DNA from: Flaccisagitta enflata
Taxonomy: Eukaryota; Chaetognatha; Sagittoidea; Aphragmophora
NCBI GenBank assembly: GCA_965153355.1
Contig: OZ231128.1
Coordinates: forward strand, 37,634,001 to 37,698,000
Direction of reading: 5' to 3'
Length of the DNA: 64,000 bases
Of this stretch, positions 23,599-35,320 are shown piece after piece; the first letter of the stretch is position 1; the number at the start of each line of letters is the position of its first letter. The position numbers and the translations under genes were made by a program. The notes under the pieces were generated by a model. It ran no database searches. It saw nothing but the letters and a program-made list of their open reading frames with translations, and was not told where the DNA came from.

Positions 23599-23806
23599 AT
23601 TTCTGCCTTTCTGCCTTTTTGTCTTTTTGTCTGTCCATTGGCTATATGTTTAATTTACGGGCAGCTATGAGTGTATCTTTTTAATCTTTACGTACACCTC
23701 TGCTGCCAGGCTTTCAGATAAGAAACTCGAGTCCATGAATAGGAAATTTGATTTTTGAATTGATGCATGCAACGATGTTAGGCATCATTCTAGTCTTGAA
23801 CAGATA

Positions 23807-24377
23807 CAGGGTGTTTCACATCAAATGATATATGAGAAAACAATGTCATTCTGCTTCTAAAAATAATGAAACAATTCTGAAAATAGATTCAAAGAGCTCT
23901 TAAATTCCAATTTTTCATGTAAAAATATCATTGGTCTAGGTCAAGTAGTTTGGCCTCAACAAAGATTTGAGAAAAAAAACGAACATTTTTGGTAAAGGTT
24001 TTTTCCATCCTAGAAATTTTTCTTTAAATCGCTCTCATTTCTAAACGGTTAGAGCTACAGATGCCAGATTAGACGCAAATGAAAAAAAAAACTGAAAATC
24101 TTTAATTTGAGACCAATCTGGGATCTGTAGCTCAAACCGTTAAGAAATGAGAGCGATTTAAGGAAAAATTTCTGGGATGGAAAAAGCTTTGACTGAAAAT
24201 GTTCATTTTTTTTTAAAATCTTTGTTGAGGCCAAACTACTTGACCTAGACCAATGATATTTTTACATGAAAAATCGGAGTTTAAAAGCTCTTTGAATCTA
24301 TTTTCAGAATTGTTTCATTATTTTTAGAAGCAGAATGACATCGTTTTCTTATATATCATTTGATGTGAAACACCCTG
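23807..24377. mobile_element. TA-flanked foldback element (CAGGGTGTTTCACATC ends)
   Basis: TA|CAGGGTGTTTCACATCAAAT, with the inverse at ATTTGATGTGAAACACCCTG|TA. Nearly the whole element is an inverted repeat (ACAATGTCATTCTGCTTC and its inverse; the TCTTTGAATCTATTTTC segment). It could fold into one long hairpin. Confidence 0.8.
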
Positions 24378-24551
24378 TACTTGACTGTCGAGTGTCGACT
24401 AACCACATCCTTCAGGGAGTAAACGGACACGTAACCGTTTCAAGCTAATGAAATTATCGTTGGAAAACGACTAATTGCCGCTCTAAAACGAGTTTGATAT
24501 ATATATATCCTCACTGGTGTTTACCCTGTTATGAATATGAGCACCTTATAT

Positions 24552-24892
24552 GTATACATAGGCAGAAACAGGGTGGCAGAAAATTCTATAGGTCCAAGGC
24601 ACAAGTTTTCGCAGCGCTATAAGTCCGACTTTTAAAGATCAACTAATATTATGAAAATATTGCATAAACTACTAGTTTTCTGCATTTTTCTTTTCAATTC
24701 ATGGAAACTAAGAGTTCCCACAACAAAAGTAAAAGTGATCAAAACTAATACCCTATTTATCCTTCTGATTTTTCCATTTTTCCGCCTACTTTTTTCTTCA
24801 TTTCCCCAATTCTTTTCCATTATCAAACTTATAAGTCCGACTTTTGTGCTATAGTTCCGAGGCACAATGTGCCAAGTGTGCCCCTGTTTCTG
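24552..24892. repeat. Inverted-repeat element with CAGAAACAGGG ends
   Basis: GGCAGAAACAGGGTGGCAGA at the left is mirrored by CCCTGTTTCTGCCACCCTG at the right. TATAAGTCCGACTTT phrases occur near both ends (about 24620 and 24830). Probably a small DNA element; no clear target duplication. Confidence 0.45.
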
Positions 24893-26652
24893 CCACCCTG
24901 GGCAGAAATATGATGAAACACACGTGAGACGATCAGGAAACGATGAAAAAAGCGATGAAAAACAAGAAACGCAATCGTAAGAAAATGCCAAAAACTTTCT
25001 TAACTTTGAACCTACAGACGAGGGTCTAAATTTTTTTGCGTCGGCAAGCTTCATACATATATGATAGAGGACACTTAATTCTGTCAGAGACTGTTTTCAA
25101 AAAATATTTTCTCCGATGCGCACCCTTTCTACCAATCACGTCTTTTCATGGCATGATAATATAAAGACTACTGAGTGGCTTACAAGCTTCAAAAGGAAGT
25201 TTGTGGAAACGAACGAATATTTTAACCTGATTCCTGTTCAATTAAGACCGTCTATAATGCCTTAGAAATTAACTCGATTAACATTTCTTTGAACATTTTT
25301 CATTAAAAATGTCTGATAAAACCTATTTTGATAATATTTCCCCAAAAAGTGACCATGAATTTTTAAGAATCCCCTTAGTACTTCAGGTGGTTTTGTATCA
25401 ATTTGACAGATTCTGTAACAAAGCCGGATACCGGACCATGAAGTAGTCGCTTGTGGGTTAGCAGGAGCAACAATGCCAGTGGACTTGGGTGGTAATTTAG
25501 GTGGTCGAGGAGTGAAATGCTGCATGTTGGTGGGCGGGGGTTGTAATCTGGGTGGGAAGGGGTAGTACTTAAATCACTATTTTGTCCAATTTCGCATCAC
25601 CCAAAATTTCTTCTTTCCGACCTACTTTCCTTACGAGCGGCCTTTCGACCATGGAGAACGGACGCCCCCTTAGTAGTACATACTAGAAAAGAAAACTTTT
25701 CCGCAATGCAATTTACTGCCTTCTGATTCGTGGTCATTTGTTTTACTTTCACTTTCCACCTTGTAGCGACAGCTTTTTTGCTTTGGCACGACCGTACACT
25801 ACAAGCGGACAAGCATCCATGAAACAAATGAACAGAAGACAATTCATGAGATGGCAATTGTAAATAACATGTTTTTTTTTCATTTATCGCCCGTCAATTT
25901 ACGCCGCCCTTTATTTGCCCTCCCGATAAAGGATTTGTTGGGAGATGAAAGGGCAAATAATTTTCAAGAATACTTGAAAGGGTATTGATATTTTAGTGTT
26001 TTTTTCCAGCGCTCACATGGGAGAGACGCAAAAATACCACATAGACATACTTCATCGTATCATTCTGATAATTCAAGTGGTATTCACTGTAAAAAGCACT
26101 AGATGATAATTTCTTTTTTCAAATCAAAAGGGGGTGCTAATTGGAGGGTAAAATGACATTATATTCCGCCCGGGGCGCTGACTAGGAAAAAATACGGTAC
26201 AAGCAAAATTGTGTCGTTTCTTTTGTTTGTTTTTTTTGGCGCCGTATTCCTTGTTCCATTTAGTTAATTCAGCTTGGGTATAGTGAATGATATTGTTCCA
26301 CTTTTCATACTGTTCAGTACCTTGGATTGGAATGTCCGGCGGTCGCATTAAGCTTGACCTCGATTCTATCCTCTAAGGGTATGGTTTCTTAACAATGTTA
26401 CTCTCGGGTGATTTGTTGAATTTTGGTTACAAAAGTAACAATCATTGCCCTAACTAATTTTGGTAAGCAGTTTACTTTTGGGTTAGATTGAGAAGGAATG
26501 TTTTTCAGACTCTGTTTTATGGAAAACTAGGAGTGGTGCGCATATAAACTAGTCAGTGAGGGTTCACAAGGCCCGCTTCCATTCAGTTCAGTTTGGGTAT
26601 AGTAAGGGATATTCTTCCACTTTTCATAATAAAGAATTCAACATCATCATGG
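24893..26652. other. Gene-poor stretch, no gene recognised
   Basis: Contains a decayed family H relic at about 25415-25470 (AACAAAGCCGGATACCGGAC, GGGTTAGCAGGAGC) and parts of the unclassified repeat. Short open frames (25262-25525 and 25597-25857, minus) show no family signature or splice logic. Confidence 0.5.
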
Positions 26653-26810
26653 TCAAGGCCGTATACACTCCCCCAGTGCAGTCGCGACGGGTGGGCAGGA
26701 GCGGAAAAGCAAGAAAACGATTTGGTTATACTTATGGACGGACGAACGGACGCACCGACAGACGGACTGACACGGCAAGTTTTGGAGTCGCGTGTCTGCG
26801 ACTAAAAAAA
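26653..26810 (+). mobile_element. Family H element, short
   Basis: TCAAGGCCGTATACACTCCC, CAGTCGCGACGGGTGGGCAGG, GACGGACGAACGGACG, then hairpin AGTCGCGTGTCTGCGACT (26786-26803) and an A run. Confidence 0.7.
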
Positions 26811-26823
26811 AACAACTTGAGTA

Positions 26824-27177
26824 CAGTGGAATTCCGATATAACGGTCTTGAAGGGACTGGGGAATTTTGGTTGTTAAATCCGAATGTTGTTAAATCGAAT
26901 TACCATTCTATTGTGTTTTTTTTAATTGAATCAAATTAAAATAGGCAAACTACCATTGATTTTATCAAGTTATGTATTAATGTTTTTAAATTAGGGATAA
27001 ATTTTCTATGAGACCCAAAAATAGCGCCTGTAAATTAAGTTTGGCTGTTAAATCAGGTGTTGTTAAATCAGAATAAATCAACATTGAAAAAGCCTATAAA
27101 ATTTTGGGACCTAGGCATCATGGTTGCTAAATCAGAAATACTGTTAAATCAGGTGCCGATAAGGCAGTAGTCCACTG
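26824..27177. mobile_element. TA-flanked CAGTGG element, second copy
   Basis: TA|CAGTGGAATTCCGATATAAC at the left and GTAGTCCACTG|TA at the right, sharing TTGAAGGGACT, TGTTGTTAAATCG and GTTAAATCAGGTG with 16900-17732. It directly follows a family H element. Confidence 0.65.
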
Positions 27178-27599
27178 TACCATCTTTTCTTAGTCGCGTT
27201 CATAAGTTATTCCTATTTGTCTCATCAATTACTAGCAGTGTCTGTCTAACTGATTACCCATACTTCCCATATTTCCCATGCTTCCCATATTCCCATATTT
27301 CCATATTTCCCATACAATTTCTTTCGTTATTATGTTTTACAATCCCTGAAGCATGTCTAAAAAAAAAAAACAGATGTCCGTCGGTAGCTTGCACTTGGTT
27401 TGTTGGTTGTCGGTAACATGCCATGCCAAGTCATGGTGTGCAAGTGGTCGCTTGGTCTCTGGGATGTCTCGTGCATGTCTGTTTTTCTGCATGTCTACCT
27501 GTAACTGCAAGTGGCTTTCTGAAAGATTGTCAAGTTGTTAACCATTCTTTGTGTCTGGTTATCTGTCTGTGTCATGTCTCTGCCCTTTTGTCTCTCGGT

Positions 27600-27879
<280 letters not shown>

Positions 27880-28164
27880 ACGCACATATAAGATGATTGA
27901 TGGCGTAGATAATTCTGCGGGTCACCTGAGTTCTACCCTCTCTCCTTTATTTCCTTTCTTCCCCTATTTTGACGTCACGCAGTGCAGCGCAGTACCGCGG
28001 CCCGTTGCGTCGTTTTTCCCGCGTCATTTCACCACAAAGAATTTTCTCAAATATTCTTCCTAACCAACTCTTCATTTTACCGTTTTTTCATCTTACCATT
28101 TTATCCAGGGATCATTTGTTTTAGTTCTGTTTACTCTTTCTGTTTTTTTTTTCTTTTTTTTTTT

Positions 28165-29055
28165 TTGTCAGCGGCCCCAATTGGCCGATGTCCTGTAGTA
28201 CACAGTAGTGACTTTCTATACATCCGTACATCTCTTTTGCATATGTCACCCTGAGGGCTGAGATTGGGCACTTTGAGCTTGGAATCATCTCCCAGAGGAC
28301 TGAAACAAAACCTCACAGGTCTGAAATCAGCCTTCTCAGGCGTAAAATCACCACTCTTAATCCTAAGACCATTTCTTTAATACATGAAACCCCACTTCAG
28401 ACCACCGATGAGTGATGCTTGAAATCCAGTCCTTGGAGCTTATCATTAGCCTAAGAGGCATGAAATCAGCCCTGTCAAGCCATCTTCCCTCCCCCTCTTA
28501 CCTCTTGATATACAGTCTCAGTCCAAGCCTGCCAGGCCCTAAATCAAGAATTAAACAAAACTAGTCATCCTAGGATCGCACATGGTCAGCGGTACCCGAT
28601 GCCCTGCTGGGAGTGATCCAGTGAAAAAGTGGAGTGAGAGCAGGGCAGCGGCCCCAAAGGGCCGATGTCCTGTAGAACACAGGGGGGAATTTCCATACGT
28701 CCTGAGGGGGCATATTTCAGGCCTTAGATGACTGATTTAGACCGCTGAAGGCATATTTGAAGGCTGGAGGGCAGAATCAAGGCTTGAAGAGCCGATTTGA
28801 GGTTTGGAAGGCAAATTTAAGCCATGGAGGGCTGATTTTATGCTTGGAGGGCTAATTAAAGGTCTGGAAGGCAGATTTGAGGTCTGGAGGACAGATTTGA
28901 GGTGGGGCTGATTTGAAGCCTGGAAAGCTGATTTGAGGCCTGGAGAGGCTGAGGCTGGGAGGGGCAATTGAGGGCTGGGAGAGCATTTGAGGCCAGCGGG
29001 GACGGACGGAAGGACGGACGGACGGACGGACGGTATGGAAATTCTCCTGTTCTGA
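28165..29055. mobile_element. Family F elements: a truncated head and a longer copy
   Basis: A truncated copy starts at about 28170 (CAGCGGCCCCAATTGGCCGA, TGTCCTGTAGTACACAG). A longer one starts at about 28580 (GGTCAGCGGTACCCGATGCC, GCAGGGCAGCGGCCCCAAAG, GGGGAATTTCCATACGTCC), continues with a roughly 20-bp minisatellite (GATTTGAGGCCTGGAGGGC), and ends in GACGG units and TATGGAAATTCTCCTGTTCT, the inverse of the head block. Confidence 0.65.
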
Positions 29056-29099
29056 CATGCCTTCAGGGCCGCCCCAAAGCATGAAGAAAAGAAGGAATG

Positions 29100-29165
29100 A
29101 AAAAGGAAGAAGGAAGAAGGAAGGAAGGAAGGAGGAAGGAAGAAGGAAGGAAAGAGAAGGAAGAA

Positions 29166-29228
<63 letters not shown>

Positions 29229-29270
29229 GAAGGAAGAAAGAAAGAAAGGAGAAGGCACGACGGCGGAAAA
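29100..29270 (+). repeat. (GAAA)n purine tract
   Basis: GAAG/GGAA-rich lead, then a GAAA run at about 29166-29228. Low complexity on both strands. Confidence 0.9.
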
Positions 29271-29410
29271 GAAATCGGGGCATCAAGACGAAAAAAATGA
29301 TAAAAATCACACAAAGAAAGGCCAGACGAGTCTCGACAGACTGAATGTTTATGAATTTAAGGTGCAAAGATGTGGAGCCCCAAAAGATAGACGGTTTGGT
29401 CTAACAAAGA

Positions 29411-29941
29411 TTTTTAGTCGCGTGCTGCGCGACTCTACACCCCGCTTTGTCCGTCGGTCGGTTGGTCGGTTTTTATTCCTTTTATTCCTACTAACTCATT
29501 TTAAGTCAATTAGGTCATTTAAAGTCAAATTAGATCATTTTAAGTCATTTTAGGTCATTTAAAGGTAGTTTAAGTCAATTTAAGTTATTTGCGTTATTTT
29601 AATAGTTTTCATCATTTTAGTGATTTTAGGTCAATATAAGTCAATTTAGGTCCGTTAAGTTCAATTTAAGTCATTCTAGGTTAATTTAAGCCATTTAAAG
29701 TAAGTTAAAGTCATTATAAGTCAATTTAGGTCAGTTTAAGTCATTTTAGTCACTAAGTCATTTTAGTCATTTTAAGTCAATTCAAGACAATTTAGGTGAT
29801 TTTAAGTCATTTTAGGTCATTTTAAATCATTTTAAGTTATCTTATATAAATGAAATTCAATGAAAATCATTTTAGTTATGTGGTTATGTAATTAAGTAAT
29901 TATTTAAGTCTCGCACGCGACTTATAGGTGTTGGCCTTGTT
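29411..29941 (-). mobile_element. Family H element, complete, long AAGTCATTTT core
   Basis: TTTTT then hairpin AGTCGCGTGCTGCGCGACT (29416-29434), a CGGT block, about 380 bases of degenerate TTTAAGTCATTTTAGGTCA-type repeats, then CTCGCACGCGACTTATAGG and GGCCTTGTT. Confidence 0.8.
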
Positions 29942-29998
29942 TTAATCTAATATAAATGCTAATAGCATTGTTGACGGATTAAAGTAAATTCTGGGAGA

Positions 29999-30002
<4 letters not shown>

Positions 30003-30057
<55 letters not shown>

Positions 30058-30077
30058 CTCTCTCTCTCCCTCTCCCC

Positions 30078-30141
<64 letters not shown>
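30003..30141. repeat. (GA)n-(C)n-(CT)n mirror microsatellite
   Basis: A GA run (about 30003-30054), a C-rich joint and a CT run (about 30090-30141): an inverted arrangement that could form a hairpin or triplex. Confidence 0.9.
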
Positions 30142-30146
<5 letters not shown>

Positions 30147-30428
30147 CCAACTTTCATTTTCAACACGCGCTGTTGGAGTAATTAGAAACCAAATTCCCGA
30201 GGGGCAACTGACTGAGACCACAGCTCAACGCGAAACTAATTCATTTTAACATAGTCTGAAAAAAAAAATCTGGAATGAATTATCGCATTTCTCGATGGGT
30301 TTGACAACTTAAGACTGCAATTGCAACAGGATTAGGAGAAGATGGAAAATATCTCGCTGAATAAACTGTATTCTAGGCCACATCCGTTTTGTACCTCAAA
30401 GATATCTAAAAAAAAAAAAGAAAAAAAA

Positions 30429-30574
30429 AAGGCCGGGTACACGCCAAGACAGTCGTGGACAGTTGGGCCGAGGCAGTGCCAGTGGTGCAAAAACCGCAAT
30501 TCAAAAATGTTAAATGTGACGAACCGACGGACCGACCAACAACAAGGTGCAGAGTCGCGTATCCGCGACTAAAC
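30429..30574 (+). mobile_element. Family H element, short
   Basis: GGCCGGGTACACGCCAAGAC, CAGTCGTGGACAGTTGGGCC, GACGGACCGACC, then hairpin AGTCGCGTATCCGCGACT (30553-30570) and AAA. A decayed right end in the other direction follows at about 30673 (TTTTTAGTCGCCGGC). Confidence 0.65.
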
Positions 30575-31269
30575 AGACTCATTTTCCATTATTTAAAAAA
30601 AGAAATTGCGCCTTCTCCCGTTCATCTCCAGATTCTGGGCAACATATTCACTTATTCAGCTAGCTATGTCCTTTTTAGTCGCCGGCTAAGTGACTCGATA
30701 AGCTGCTTTTTGGTCAGTCGGTGTGTCAATCGTTCGGACCATCCGGTGCATCCACGGGTCGGTTCATCTGTCGCATTTGTTGATTTTTTAGTTTTTTTTG
30801 CATCGCTGCTCCACAGTGTGTCCTGACTGAATGTGGTTGCTAACAAACGAACGTACAGCTGCCACCAAAACTTTTACACAAAAATATTCGCTGATGATTG
30901 CATTGTTCATAGAGAGAAAGAAAAAAAATTTTCCCAAACGAAATCTGTCAAAATCTGCTTTTGTTACATTTTGGTCAAAGAAAGTAAGAATTTTGACGCC
31001 TAATCGCACAGCCCCAGAAACTTGACATGTTACTTGATCGCATAATGAACTGTCTCTTTGAGCCATCGTTGATTTACCAGATCTTACAGAAGAATTGATA
31101 TGAAAAAAATGGTCCTTTACCGTCCACGCAGGTGACAGCAGGCGACGATTCCGTAGTGATGAGAAAGAACAAAATTTGTTTTGTCGTTATCAGCCAAAAA
31201 AATTTGCGGGACTTTGCGGGAAAATGTCGTGACAGACGATTGAAAAAAATGCATTTTAATTACCCTGAG

Positions 31270-31485
31270 AACAAGGCCGGATACACGGCTACCTCAGTCA
31301 CGTGCGGGTGGGCAGGGGCAGTATTTGAGTTACTAAAGCATTTGGCAAGGAGCAGTGATGCCAAAGACCGCAAAAACATAAAAAAAGTAAAATGGGGACT
31401 GACCAACCAACCAACCCACCAAACGACCGACCGACCGACGGACGGACAAAGCGGGGTATAGAGTCGCGTAGCACGCGACTAAAAA
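31270..31485 (+). mobile_element. Family H element, complete (reference copy)
   Basis: Left end AACAAGGCCGGATACACGGC, subterminal AGTCACGTGCGGGTGGGCAG, a core of CCAACC/GACCGACC units, AAAGCGGGGTATAGAG, hairpin GTCGCGTAGCACGCGAC and TAAAAA. No coding capacity. The left motif, tandem core, right hairpin and lack of terminal inverted repeats fit Helentron-associated (HINE-type) elements; a SINE is less likely because no Pol III boxes or A tail are seen. Confidence 0.8.
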
Positions 31486-31766
31486 CATTTTTTCAACATT
31501 CTAGAGGTAGTGCTTACTTGAAACTGATGAATTTAGCAGCAAAAAATGATTCTTAACTCACGTATGGATAAATTCACGCATTCCACATGAAAATTGTCGC
31601 TATCCTTTTGTTGCATGATGGATATCCGCCATATTTCATTTTTGGAACAAAAAACTTGAATCCGTAGATGGGACCAAACCGCCGGAATCATCCCGATGGT
31701 AATGAGCCAAATCCAAAGTCAGGCCATTTTTCTACAGATCGCCAAATTTTCAGGGCCCCTATGTAA

Positions 31767-31939
31767 AACAAGGCCAAATACATGGTGACTTAGTCGCGGA
31801 CAAGCGAGCAGGAGCAGAAAACACCCCAAAAGCGACTTAGTAACAGACCGATCGTCAGACCGACTGACTGACCCACCAGCCAACCGACAGACAGATCAAC
31901 CAAAGAGTGGCTTGTAGAGTCACTAGTTCTCTACTAAAA
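31767..31939 (+). mobile_element. Family H element, decayed
   Basis: AACAAGGCCAAATACATGGT, AGTCGCGGACAAGCGAGCAG, GACCGACTGACTGACC, then a worn hairpin AGTCACTAGTTCTCTACT and AAAA. Confidence 0.55.
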
Positions 31940-32328
31940 TCTAGAACGGGTACATATTCATTTCTTTAACCTTTAGTATTGTGCTGTTCAAAGTGGTGAG
32001 TTCTTATATCATCATATCACTGCCGCTGCACACATTTGGTTTCAAAGAATCGCGTACTCCAGTATCTCGCAAAGAACCATATTTCCAAAAGAATCGAAAC
32101 TGATGTCTTTTTAAAACCATGAGTCTATTATTCTAGGGTTTAACTATACATCTTATTCGCTTCACGTTTCTTTTCATCCAGTAGCTGGAATAGAAATAGT
32201 TATCACAAACATAGTGATTTGACTTATTTACAAGATTAAATCAATTCTATGTCTGTGACATGTGAATAAAACTGAATATTGTCTTAATTCGGCGATAAAA
32301 AGAAAAGATCAAAATGTTATCGTATAAA
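31940..32328. other. Spacer downstream of the discoidin-like cluster
   Basis: AT-rich sequence 3' of the first cluster gene. It should hold that gene's 3' UTR and poly(A) site, but I see no clear minus-strand AATAAA here. Confidence 0.4.
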
Positions 32329-33389
32329 TCAAATGTCCCAGACCCAGATTTGAATCATGCGAAGGGCGGCAGGTTGACCATCTTCCATCACTTTCGTGAC
32401 CTTGATTCCCAGACATCGGTTGAGTCCTTGAAGATGATTGCGTTGGGGATTTCCATCGATCTTGCATCCACGCGATTCCGTTTTATTGAACAGATGATCA
32501 TCTCCGTAGGATCTCTGACAAAGCGTGGTCCAGATGGTTGACTCATCATTGTTGCAATCGCGATCTTCCGAGCCAATAAACTCGAATTCTTTGGGAGTCG
32601 TCATCACCGCTCTTTCGATGATGTTGCGAGGTTTGAAGGAAATTTTCGCCGGTAAAACCGGATCCTGAAATTCATACCAAATCATCGCCGGCAGGTTCCT
32701 GCTTCCATCAGCCATTCTTTGTGACATCCACATGCCATTTCGGAAGGCCCCATCTGCACTCGTTCTATTCTGCACTGACGAGGCTCCAGCTTTGCCAATC
32801 ATATTGGTGAAATCCAGTAGTTTCATAGACGCTGTGGTCGTGGGTGGGTTCATGTGAGAGAGAGAGAGCGAGAGAGAGAGAGTTTTTGCGATTTGTGATT
32901 TTACAGAATGTTTTTTTTTTCTAAAGATAAGTCGGTTCATCTGTGATTTTACAGAATGCATTTTTTCTCTATAGATGAGTCCATTCACGACGCTATATTA
33001 GAGAGCACAGAAAGAGAAATCTAGTTAGCAAGAACAAGGACGGATACACGGCCACCAGTTGCGGACGGTTGGGCAGGGGCGGAAATGCGCGATTTCCCAC
33101 TTTTCAACTCGAGCGTGACGGACCGACGGACGGACCGACGGACGGACAAAGCCTCTTATAGAGTTGCATGTCCGCAACTAAAAATTTATTTCCGGTACTT
33201 ACGTGACGATGGTTCAAAGCAATCGATCTTGAACCCATTTCCTTCATCTCTCCGTGCTACCAATTTACGCGACTGCCTTGTTTTACCGCGACATGCTAAC
33301 AGGACTTGAGGCCCGGACCAAACCAAACGAAAATCGCATAGTGAAATGAGATGAAAACAGAGCATCGCCAGTTTCCCCCGCACTTCCAT
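32329..33389 (-). CDS. Secreted discoidin-like protein A (2 exons)
   Basis: Exon 1 is 33389-33203 (ends C|GTAAGT, phase 1); exon 2 is 32831-32329 (after CCACAG, stop TGA). Together 690 nt, 229 residues. The N-terminus has a hydrophobic stretch (LAMLCFHLISLC) like a signal peptide. Two cysteines with 23 residues between follow (LLAC ... FKIDC), as in gene C. The second exon matches paralogues along its length: AGASSVQNRTSADGAF, LPAMIWYEFQDPVLPAKISF, TPKEFEFIGS, four cysteines (DC, LC, GC, RC-LGIKV) and IQIWVWDI at the end. The order (ASS near the start, a WYEF strand, EFIGS, W..LC, an IWVW end) recalls F5/8C (discoidin) galactose-binding folds; I infer an extracellular ligand-binding role. The start could also be the ATG at 33413. 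Confidence 0.72.
33033..33184 (+). mobile_element. Family H element (AGTTGC subtype) inside intron 1 of gene A
   Basis: Left AACAAGGACGGATACACGGC with subterminal AGTTGCGGAC; GACGGACC core; right hairpin AGTTGC-ATGTCC-GCAACT (33162-33179) and TAAAAA. The left motif is the exact inverse of GTCCGCAACT. Its right end lies 18 bases from the gene A donor. Confidence 0.8.
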
Positions 33390-33872
33390 ATTGAATGGAC
33401 GGCGCAAAAGCAAATTTTGGACAATCTTGAGTTAGAGTTTTGCTAGTTTAAGGATTTGAGGCGGAAATTGTTGGTAGAAAGTGTGGGAATATTGACAAAA
33501 ATAACACATGTTATTTGTGCCTTGCGGACGACATCAACGACGATAACGACGACGAAGTGATGGCACTGTGATGGCACTGTTGCACCTATGGCAGCTGTTC
33601 AAGTTTGCGCAAGACGATATTGTTAGTGGTTGAGAACATCTGCATCTTCTAAAAATCATGATACTTTGCCTTTTCAGCCTTGACAATGACAACAAAACAA
33701 TTAGCAGTTCAAATTTACGGTTTATTTATTCTGGAAAATGACAGCATTCTTCAATCAAATGCATGAAAAAAAAACGTTACCGTGTATTATGTAAGCGGTA
33801 ATGCGGTAATGTTACTGTGTATTATGTAAGCGGTAGTGCCTGCAAGGTTTTTTTTCTCAATTTTTCCTTCCA

Positions 33873-33878
33873 TTTATT
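33873..33878 (-). other. Poly(A) signal of gene B
   Basis: TTTATT on the plus strand is AATAAA on the minus strand, 35 bases after the stop codon of the gene B relic. Confidence 0.4.
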
Positions 33879-33913
33879 TGATCATTTCCCATACATGAAA
33901 AAAAAGTCATCTA

Positions 33914-34220
33914 TCAATTCCAAATCCAGATTCTGATACCTTGCAAGAAGACCGCCTTAGCTTCACCGCCAACCTCCAAAATCCTCAAACCCAAGCATTG
34001 AAATGAACCGCCCAAATCCAAAGCTTGTTCTGCGTCAACGTGACATTCGCGTAGTTTGTCCACTGAGACATTTTTGGGGTAGCTTGCCTTGCAGATGGTC
34101 ATCCAAGTGGATGATTCCGCGTCGCATTTCCCTTTTTCCATTGCATTGGTTCCAACGAACTCGAATGAGAGGTTCAGTCTCAGTCGGTGGCAACATCGTA
34201 TTCGCCTCAAAATTGATGCA
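33914..34220 (-). pseudogene. Discoidin-like gene B, truncated 3' relic
   Basis: Minus-strand frame ending at TGA 33914-33916 reads FEFVGTNAMEKGKCDAESST, W..IC, LRECHVDAEQALDL, FQCLGLRILEVGG and IRIWIWN: the second half of the family domain, closest to gene D (FEFVGANA, FQCLGLRIWEV, IWIWKG). The first half and the signal-peptide exon are absent. Upstream in sense direction lies an (AG)n run (CT on the plus strand, 34231-34320) and then a family F element. No frame break occurs in what remains, and a poly(A) signal survives. Probably a dead copy cut by repeat insertion. Confidence 0.65.
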
Positions 34221-34225
34221 TATAA

Positions 34226-34230
<5 letters not shown>

Positions 34231-34320
<90 letters not shown>
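34231..34320. repeat. (CT)n microsatellite at the break of gene B
   Basis: A pure CT run on the plus strand, hence purine-rich (AG)n on the sense strand of gene B, unlike the CT-rich acceptors of genes A and C. Confidence 0.95.
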
Positions 34321-34324
<4 letters not shown>

Positions 34325-34823
34325 CTCCTCCTCCTTCTACATCCGTACCCGCCCCCTCAAGTCCCAGTCTCGAGGCCCAAATTCCAGTCTCGAGGCCCAA
34401 ATCCCAGTCTTGAGGCCCAAATGCCAGCCTCAAGGCCCAAATCCTAGCCTCAAGGCCCAAATCCTAGCCTGGAGGCCCAGATTTCAGTCTTGAAGCCTAA
34501 ATCTCAGCCTCAACGTCAAAATCTCAGCCAAGAGGCCCAGATCCCAGCCTTGAGGCCCAAAACTCAGCCTCCAGGCTAGGATCTGGGCCTTGAGGCTAGG
34601 ATTTGGGCCTTGAGGCTGGGATTTGGGCCTCAAGACTGGGATTTGGGCCTCGAGACTGGAATTTGGGCCTCGAGACTGGGATTTGAGGGGGGGGGGGGCG
34701 GACGGAGGAGGAGGAGGAGGAGGAGGAGAAGGAGAAAATCCCCCATATGTGTGAAAGCATAGGTCATCGACCCCTTCGGGCACGGGTACCGCTGACCATC
34801 TAACGCTTTTGCGACTATTTTTT
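34321..34823 (-). mobile_element. Family F element with an inverted minisatellite
   Basis: CCTCCTCCTCCTCCTTCTAC, then about 10 units of CAGTCTCGAGGCCCAAATCC type, flipping near 34575 to GGCCTTGAGGCTGGGATTTG; then GGAGGAGGAGG, CATAGGTCATCGACCCCTTC and GGGTACCGCTGACCATCTAA plus CGCTTTTGCGACTATTTT. A family H element begins six bases later. Confidence 0.7.
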
Positions 34824-34828
34824 TCTGC

Positions 34829-35045
34829 AACAAGGCTGGATACACAGCTACCCCAGTTGCCTGCGGGTGGGCAGGGGCCATATTTGAGGTCACTAGAGCA
34901 TTTGGGCAGGATCAGGAGCAGTGAGGTTAAAGACCGAAAAACTTACAGAAAGTAAAATGTCATGGACAGACCAACGGACCGACAGACCCACGAACTGATG
35001 GACGGACAAAGCGAGGTGTAGAGTCGCGCAGCAAGCGACTAAAAA
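34829..35045 (+). mobile_element. Family H element, complete
   Basis: AACAAGGCTGGATACACAGC, CAGTTGCCTGCGGGTGGGCA, ACGGACCGACAGACCC core, GTGTAGAGTCGCGCAGCAAG, CGACT and AAAAA (35041-35045). Confidence 0.75.
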
Positions 35046-35320
35046 TACTTAATAGGATATGCAGTGTCACTTGTCACAAGACATTCAACGCCACTTATTG
35101 TGTTTCGCTTTTGTATTCTCATTTTAAAAATTGATTTCCTCATTACAAAAACACCTCGCAAATCATACATGACGAGTGCTTGCGCCCCCGCGCGTGTGGT
35201 AATGCGGGTTCCTCTTGTTGTTGTCAAAGTGTACTAAATCTAAAAGTTATGATTCCTACTCAGGCATCAATGAACGGGAAAGAAAAACTGAACGTATATT
35301 TCCATTGTCCTTTGATTATT

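Larger units (their letters stand above)
21500..26630. repeat. Three copies of an unclassified interspersed repeat (about 21510-21610, 22470-22725, 26370-26630)
   Basis: Two longer copies share GGGTGATTTGTTGAATTTTGG, CTTTTGGGTTAGA, TGTTTTATGGAAAACTAGGA, CTAGTCAGTGAGGG, CACAAGGCCC and GTTTGGGTATAGT. The first copy has only the 3' part. A fourth partial one is at about 26250-26320. No open frame or clear ends, so the class is unknown. Confidence 0.6.

Noticed and set aside
25597-25857. Minus-strand open frame of 86 codons
   Set aside because: No family signature, signal peptide or splice partner; length is within chance expectation.
31270-31485. Reading family H as a tRNA-derived SINE
   Set aside because: No A or B box that I can align, no long A tail, and no consistent target duplication; the end structure fits a Helentron-type element better.
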